DNA of 64,000 nucleotides, taken from Euborellia annulipes (lineage: Eukaryota > Arthropoda > Insecta > Dermaptera > Anisolabididae). Location: assembly GCA_023213315.1 (NCBI GenBank), contig JAKCPI010007900.1:62001-126000 (forward strand), given 5' to 3'. The notes below the pieces were generated by a model. It was not told the origin of the DNA, did no database searches, and saw only the letters and a list, made by a program, of their open reading frames with translations. Positions 59,056 through 64,000 of this stretch are shown piece by piece (position 1 is the stretch's first letter; each line of letters starts with the position of its first letter). The position numbers were made by a program, and so were the translations under genes.

Positions 59056-60419
59056 CAATGTCAATCCCAAAATACGTGAATAAGGCAGAAAAAAAGAAGA
59101 TAAATAGACCTTAATATGAACATGTCAATATTTGTTTATTTTCATAAATTATTAGGGGTTTTTTTTTTTACTATTCCCATTGATCTCCAGTAATAATTCA
59201 TTCATATCTAATCCGAGGATAAAAATTTGCTTAATTAATAACAAACAATTGACATTTTTGATAAAATGTCGAAAATAATGATCAGCTTTGGGGGTGTATG
59301 TTTTTTTTACTCGAGTGATCCATCTTTTTGTTTGATACAAAAATAAAATTTTGTTTTTAGTAATATTTAAAAGATAAATGGAGGTTCTATTAATCATTAA
59401 AATATTCATTCTTTATTGGAATATAAAGAATAAAAAAAAAAATAACGAATGAATGAATAGAAATGAAAGTAAATTTATAAAACTAATCCAAATAGGAAAT
59501 GAAAAATGATCAAGGAGGATTGTGAAAATATTGAAAAGATTCATCTTAGGTCTTTTTTTTCTCTCTTTAAAATAATAATACTATATTCGCAATTAATAAT
59601 CATTTAATTAAAAAAAAAATTTCAATTTTCTTTTAGAGTTTTAGGTATTAAAATGGCACGGGGCGGGGGGGGGGATTTGATTAGATTGTACCTTTATTGA
59701 TCTCGAATGCAATTTAATAGTATTTATATCCCTAACCCTTTCGTTTTTAATGTTGCTGATTAAATTTTCTTTTGAAAGCCGGATTAAACAAAAAAAAAAA
59801 TGTTTTCAAAAAGAGATTGGAAATTCAATTTGAAACCTGCTTTGCCACGAAAGTTATTTCAATTATCAAATCGCACTTATTTAAGTTAAGATATTATCTT
59901 AAACATAACTAAAAAAAAAAAAAAAAACTTGATTGAGAATTATTTTAAAAATTTCTCAGCAATTTAATTTTTTTTTAATATTCGTTTCATCTATTTTAGT
60001 GATAATTATTCAGTGAGTTATTTCTCAGATGTGACTAAATCTGGATTATAGGATTTAAGAAGGAAAGTGTGTCCTAAGAAACACTCAAAATTTGTTATTT
60101 TTTTAGTAAAAAAAATAAATTCTTAAACACTGCTAAAATAGTCAGGTTGACATATGTCTGGATTTAGTTCTGGAACCAATTTTTTTTTTTTATCCACTTC
60201 GGATTTTCTGCGTTGTAGATTCAAAATATGAAATTTACTTTTGAGTGTCGAAATGTACATTAAAAAATATTAATTTTTAAAATTTTTTTGAAACTTATAA
60301 CCTAGTATTTTTTAATTTATACTGTAAATTTTGCTATATATCTAATGTTTCAAGCAGAGCCAACGATTTAAATTTATTTTTTAAATTCTATTTATTTATT
60401 TTATATTATATATGCCTAA

Positions 60420-61105
60420 TATAATGTATTGCCAATAGATGAAAAATTTGATGTCAGATTATGATTGAAATACACGATTTGAGGTCCCCTAAGTTGAACA
60501 AATTATTTCAAAAACGATAAGAGCTACTAGATTGAAATTTTATATTGAAATTAGGCATTCAACACAAAGAATTTGAATAAAATCCTGTTATCTTCTTTTT
60601 AGATTTTCTCAAAAACAGCTCTAACTATTTTGAATAAAATTCATAGATCAATTATTTTAAAATTTTTACATTTTATTTATTATCTTTATATATAGCCTAA
60701 TATAAAGTATTGTCAACAGATGGAAAATTTGAGATTTTGAAAGAAATACACGTTTTGAAGTAAAAAAATGGTGTGAACAAATTATTCCAAAATAATTTTA
60801 GAAAAAATATTTTAGAATTCATAAATATTTTTAAAATAAATCTTTTTTTAACTGGAGGGAAAAGTTAACTTTTAAGTATTAATTGATAGCAGCAGTTGCT
60901 TTTAAGACTTTCTCGAGCACTTCAGGCATTTGTGGCGCCGACTGATTTTCTTTTTTCCGATTTTCTCAAAAACCGCTCTAACTATTTTGATTAAAATTCA
61001 TAAATCGATTAATTTTAAATTTTATTTCCTAATTCTCCCTCGCTTTACTCTAATAGAAAAGTTAGCTGAGTTGGTTGTCATGGTAAAGAAATATATTTTT
61101 CATAC
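60420..61105 (+). repeat. Two old, diverged R1 pieces in tandem
   Basis: At about 60425-60655 and 60685-61105 the R1 blocks recur in degraded form (TTTGAGGTCCCCTAAGTTGA, TTGAAATTTTATATTGAAAT, AACTATTTTGATTAAAATTC, GTTGGTTGTCATGGTAA). Confidence 0.65.
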
Positions 61106-62100
61106 GATTATAAACGATTACCTCCTAATTTTGATCATTATCGTTTATCAAAGTCACTGACCGAAAATTATCATTTCTAAACAAAGAATGATTAAAAAAT
61201 TTCTTTTTACAAACTATTAAATGTTCAATTCTCTAAAATTTAAAGTACGGTGTATGCGTTTTCTAATTAACAAATCATTTTTATTACTTCGCACTTGACT
61301 TTGTTTGCGGTGAAGACAAATATTTCTGTTCTTTTATTTTAATTGCCTGCCGTAAAATCTTTGCATATATTATGACTATACATATATTAACAAAATTTTA
61401 TGCATAATATTATAAAATAAAAAACAAGAAAAACAATAGTAATTCAGAGAGCATTGAATTGACATTATAAGAGATTATAAATGATACAAATTAATGAACT
61501 AATGAAATTTTAATTAACCAGCTGCCCCTATAACACAAAATATTTCAAAAATAATCAAATATTATTTAACGTTAATTTATTATATTTTATTATAAATAAA
61601 TAAAATTTGTGAATTTGTATAATTAAAGTAGTATCTATTATTATTTATTTACTTCTCTATAGCGAAGGTCTTTTCTTACATTTATTTATTCACTAATATA
61701 TATATAATTTATGGGAACTATTAAATTTAATAATAATTCCTCTAGAATACAATAATAATAACAGAGATTAATTTTAATAATATATTATTTTCCAAGAATA
61801 TAAATTTGAACTTGAATTAAAAAATATTTATATAAAAATAATATATGCAAATAAATAAATTAAGTCAAATTCTTACAAATTTTTTTTTTTTTACTTGAAA
61901 AGCATAATTAATTAGTTTTAAAAAAATTTATAATGTTTGTTTTGCTTTGATTAAAACGATAGCGTTCGTCTAATTTAATATTATATTGTTAAAATTATCA
62001 TCCCTGTTCACTCTTGTTTCATGACCGAGAAAATTATATTATCTTCCATTTAATTTAAATAAATATGAACGCAGTCTATTCAAAAAAATATCATGAACCG

Positions 62101-62212
62101 TTTAATTAATTAAATGTGAGATTTATATTGATGGAGGGCCAATCGTCCGCTGGCCCCAGGGACGTTTGGCCTGCCATCAATATAAATCTCACATTTAATT
62201 AGTTAAATTGTA
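62101..62212. repeat. Small foldback with TTTAATTARTTAAATGTG arms
   Basis: The left arm (AAATGTGAGATTTATATTGATG) ends at about 62134 and the right arm starts at about 62174 with its complement. The core has CGTCCGCTGGCC, also found at 11507 next to the same arm sequence, so both belong to one family. Confidence 0.75.
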
Positions 62213-62314
62213 AATTCTGACTTTCCAAGTCCATTTGAGACTTTTTGTTTATAATATCTCTTTCATCTCGAAATTTTCAATATTATGAATTAGTTCTTTA
62301 ATTATTTAAACTTA

Positions 62315-63080
62315 AAGGGCCGGTTCTTTCACTTCTAATTAATTGGCTATCCCTCCGAGAAGCTAGTTGATTTTAACTTTCGAGTATTTTCGCAAGCATA
62401 TCATGTGATTAAATAAAAGCAAAAATCGTAGTTAGCTTCACCTCTTAGTTACTATGGGGTGAAATTAGGAACACAAGCCTTCCAAGTTTTTTTTTTTTTT
62501 TTTTTTTGGAGATTTTTAAATTTTTGTTAAAAAATTAATTAATTATTTTAATATTTCATATTTATTTTAATTTTTAATATTTTTACTTTCTCTTACGCTA
62601 TATGAAATATATAAAGAAAGTATTGCGATCATGTCAAAAATTCGATGTCGAGATTTTGATGGATATACACCATGGGCGTAGCCAGACATCTTGTTAGGGG
62701 GGCAACTCCTCGTTAGAGCGAGATGGGGGGGGGTTTGCAATTAATATATACATAGATTATAAATTATTTATTTAAATAAAAAAAATTAAATTAATATGGT
62801 GGATTGGGGCGTTAAAAAAAACTTCCCAATGGGAAAAGTCGGTGAACAAATTATCTCAGTAACTAAAAGAGCTACGAGGTTGAAATTTTATATTTAAGTT
62901 AGGCATCCCCCCTACCAAGGGGTGAAAATAAGCTTTTAAACAAGAACTTTACTGATGTACTTTTTCAGTTTTTTTTTTCGATTTTCCCAACATTTGCTAC
63001 AACGATTTTAATAAATGGTTTTACTATATCGATGATTTGCAATCGGTTTGCTATTTGACTAGAAGTGAAGCAACCGGTTC
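62315..63080. mobile_element. Harbinger-like MITE with nested R1 copy
   Basis: Left end GGGCCGGTTCTTTCACTTCT and right end (complement) AAGAACCGGTTGCTTCACTT match the 52512 family. An R1 copy (62583-63010) occupies the interior. Confidence 0.78.
62583..63010 (+). repeat. R1 family copy nested in a Harbinger-like element
   Basis: TTACTTTCTCTTACGC and the standard left-half blocks, interrupted by a GGGCGTAGCCAGAC-type fragment (about 62672-62830), then TTGAAATTTTATATTTAAGT and AACTTTACTGATGTACTTTT. Confidence 0.75.
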
Positions 63081-63894
63081 TTGGAAATTTATTTGGAAGA
63101 AAAAAATATTAAATTTCATTATATAGCCTACTAAGTTAAAAAATATGGTTTTGAAGTCTTTTAGAGAAAGAAGAGGTTACGAACGGCCTCTGGCATATGT
63201 ATGTCAGAGCCGCTCTTTACTAAAAGAAGCAAGTGAAACTTTTTTTTTTTTATTTAAATATAAAAAATTTAAATTTAAAATTTCGCCATTTATTCTTGTC
63301 TTACTACATGTATTACAGGAATGATTAATATTTATTTGATATTTCTGGTCTCCATGAGAACGATAATAAGTAAAACTTTATTCATTTGTTTTGTTGAGCG
63401 TATTTCTAAGAAATGCTACCTTAAGTATCTTTAAATTAAAATGGTTTCACTATTGTTCATTGATTTCTTTTAATAAAAATACAAAGAAAGACTTAGAATT
63501 GATTTTTTTTTATGTGTTTGATGTATTTCTGCCTTGAAGCCCCCACTCTTTTCTCATTTTGATTAAGTGGTTCTTTTGAAAATTTCGAATCAATGATTAC
63601 CGCATGTCTTTGGTCCATGATTGCGAGAGAGAGAGAAAGAGAGAAGAAAAATCTTTGTATGGTTCCGTTAGCCAATCCAATTATTGTAGCGCCTACTCTA
63701 TTAATAATTCAATTACAAAAGAGCAGTGCTTGCACGAGATCACGATGTGAGGTTATGGAACTCGGAAACTAGGCTAGCCAACTGAAGCGAAAGTGGCCAG
63801 TTGTCCAGCCTGAAGGCTTAACACTCGAAACCTCCGGAGATTACCTTAAGGAAGCAACGAATTGGTATAAGACAAAAGGAACACCGGGCGCAGA

Positions 63895-63930
63895 CAGACA
63901 CTTACCTGGAAAAAGAACAAAAAAAAAATA
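63895..63930 (-). promoter_or_regulatory. Candidate recursive splice site (ratchet point)
   Basis: On the minus strand a long T-rich tract ending TTCTTTTTCCAG runs directly into GTAAGTG, with the junction between 63906 and 63905. A strong acceptor fused to a strong donor with no exon between is the signature of recursive splicing in long introns. A second possible donor (CTTAAG then GTAATC) lies 61 nt downstream at 63845/63844, so this may instead be a 61-nt exon. It lies about 46.3 kb upstream of the first recognised ephrin exon. Confidence 0.65.
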
Positions 63931-64000
63931 ACATTAGTGACTCAAGTCGGAAATGGCTCATTAAAAAATATTATGTTTTTAGGATTAATAACAGAGAGCA

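Larger units (their letters stand above)
17615..64000 (-). other. Probable ephrin first intron, more than 46 kb
   Basis: No exon upstream of 17614 could be recognised on the minus strand, and no other gene interrupts the stretch. It is a mosaic of R1 copies, MITEs, hAT-like elements and foldbacks over AT-rich sequence. Stretches without a recognised feature include 19380-21030, 29000-30230, 34620-36000, 37750-38990, 41170-43280, 46950-49330, 53000-54000, 57300-58340 and 59050-60400; these hold only AT-rich DNA, homopolymers and microsatellites. That this is one intron is inferred, because the 5' exon is not seen. Confidence 0.55.

Noticed and set aside
1..64000. CRISPR arrays, bacterial operons, rRNA genes
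   Set aside because: No regularly spaced repeats, no prokaryotic gene organisation and no rRNA sequence; splice sites and a metazoan gene show a eukaryotic origin.

Overview
This is a strongly AT-rich animal genomic window, almost certainly from an arthropod. The one recognisable protein-coding gene is an Ephrin on the minus strand, and its protein resembles arthropod ephrins (for example the G-H loop region SFTPQPGGLEF). I cannot name the species. The repeat content (many MITEs, foldback elements and tRNA-derived fragments) would suit a crustacean or another large-genome arthropod. No bacterial, plasmid or phage feature is visible.

Layout. Five ephrin exons lie between 646 and 17614, all on the minus strand: 17614-17473, 14372-14204, 4266-4156, 3659-3462 and 803-646 (stop codon). 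All have consensus splice sites, and every intron phase matches across the joins. Together they encode nearly all of the receptor-binding domain, a Pro/Thr/Ser-rich stalk and a short hydrophobic C-terminus resembling a GPI-anchor signal. The exon(s) for the signal peptide and first strand were not found. They probably lie beyond 64000, so 17615-64000 would be a first intron of more than 46 kb. A textbook recursive-splicing (ratchet) site sits at 63895-63930, as expected for such an intron.

The rest is intronic and packed with non-autonomous mobile DNA. It holds a family with hairpin ends (called R1 here, at least a dozen copies, several with a perfect RFX X-box palindrome), Tc1/mariner-like MITEs with TA target duplications, PIF/Harbinger-like MITEs with TTA duplications, and hAT-like MITEs, three with perfect 8-bp target duplications and one with a 7/8 match. 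There are also long foldback (palindromic) elements, tRNA-like SINE fragments and a decayed mariner transposase at 36894-37331.

The most unusual signal is a set of hammerhead-ribozyme-like motifs in or near foldback elements. The motif at 11279-11326 has all three helices. The one at 14658-14902 is complete but split by a MITE inserted in its helix III loop. The one at 44981-45031 is partial. They share the order CUGANGA, one extra base, helix II, GAAA, while the helix sequences differ in compensating ways. Hammerhead motifs are known from Penelope-like retroelements and retrozymes, so these foldbacks may be their non-autonomous relatives.

Most long open frames here are chance frames or repeats. 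Apart from the ephrin exons, only one other short candidate exon (10457-10570, plus strand) stands out.
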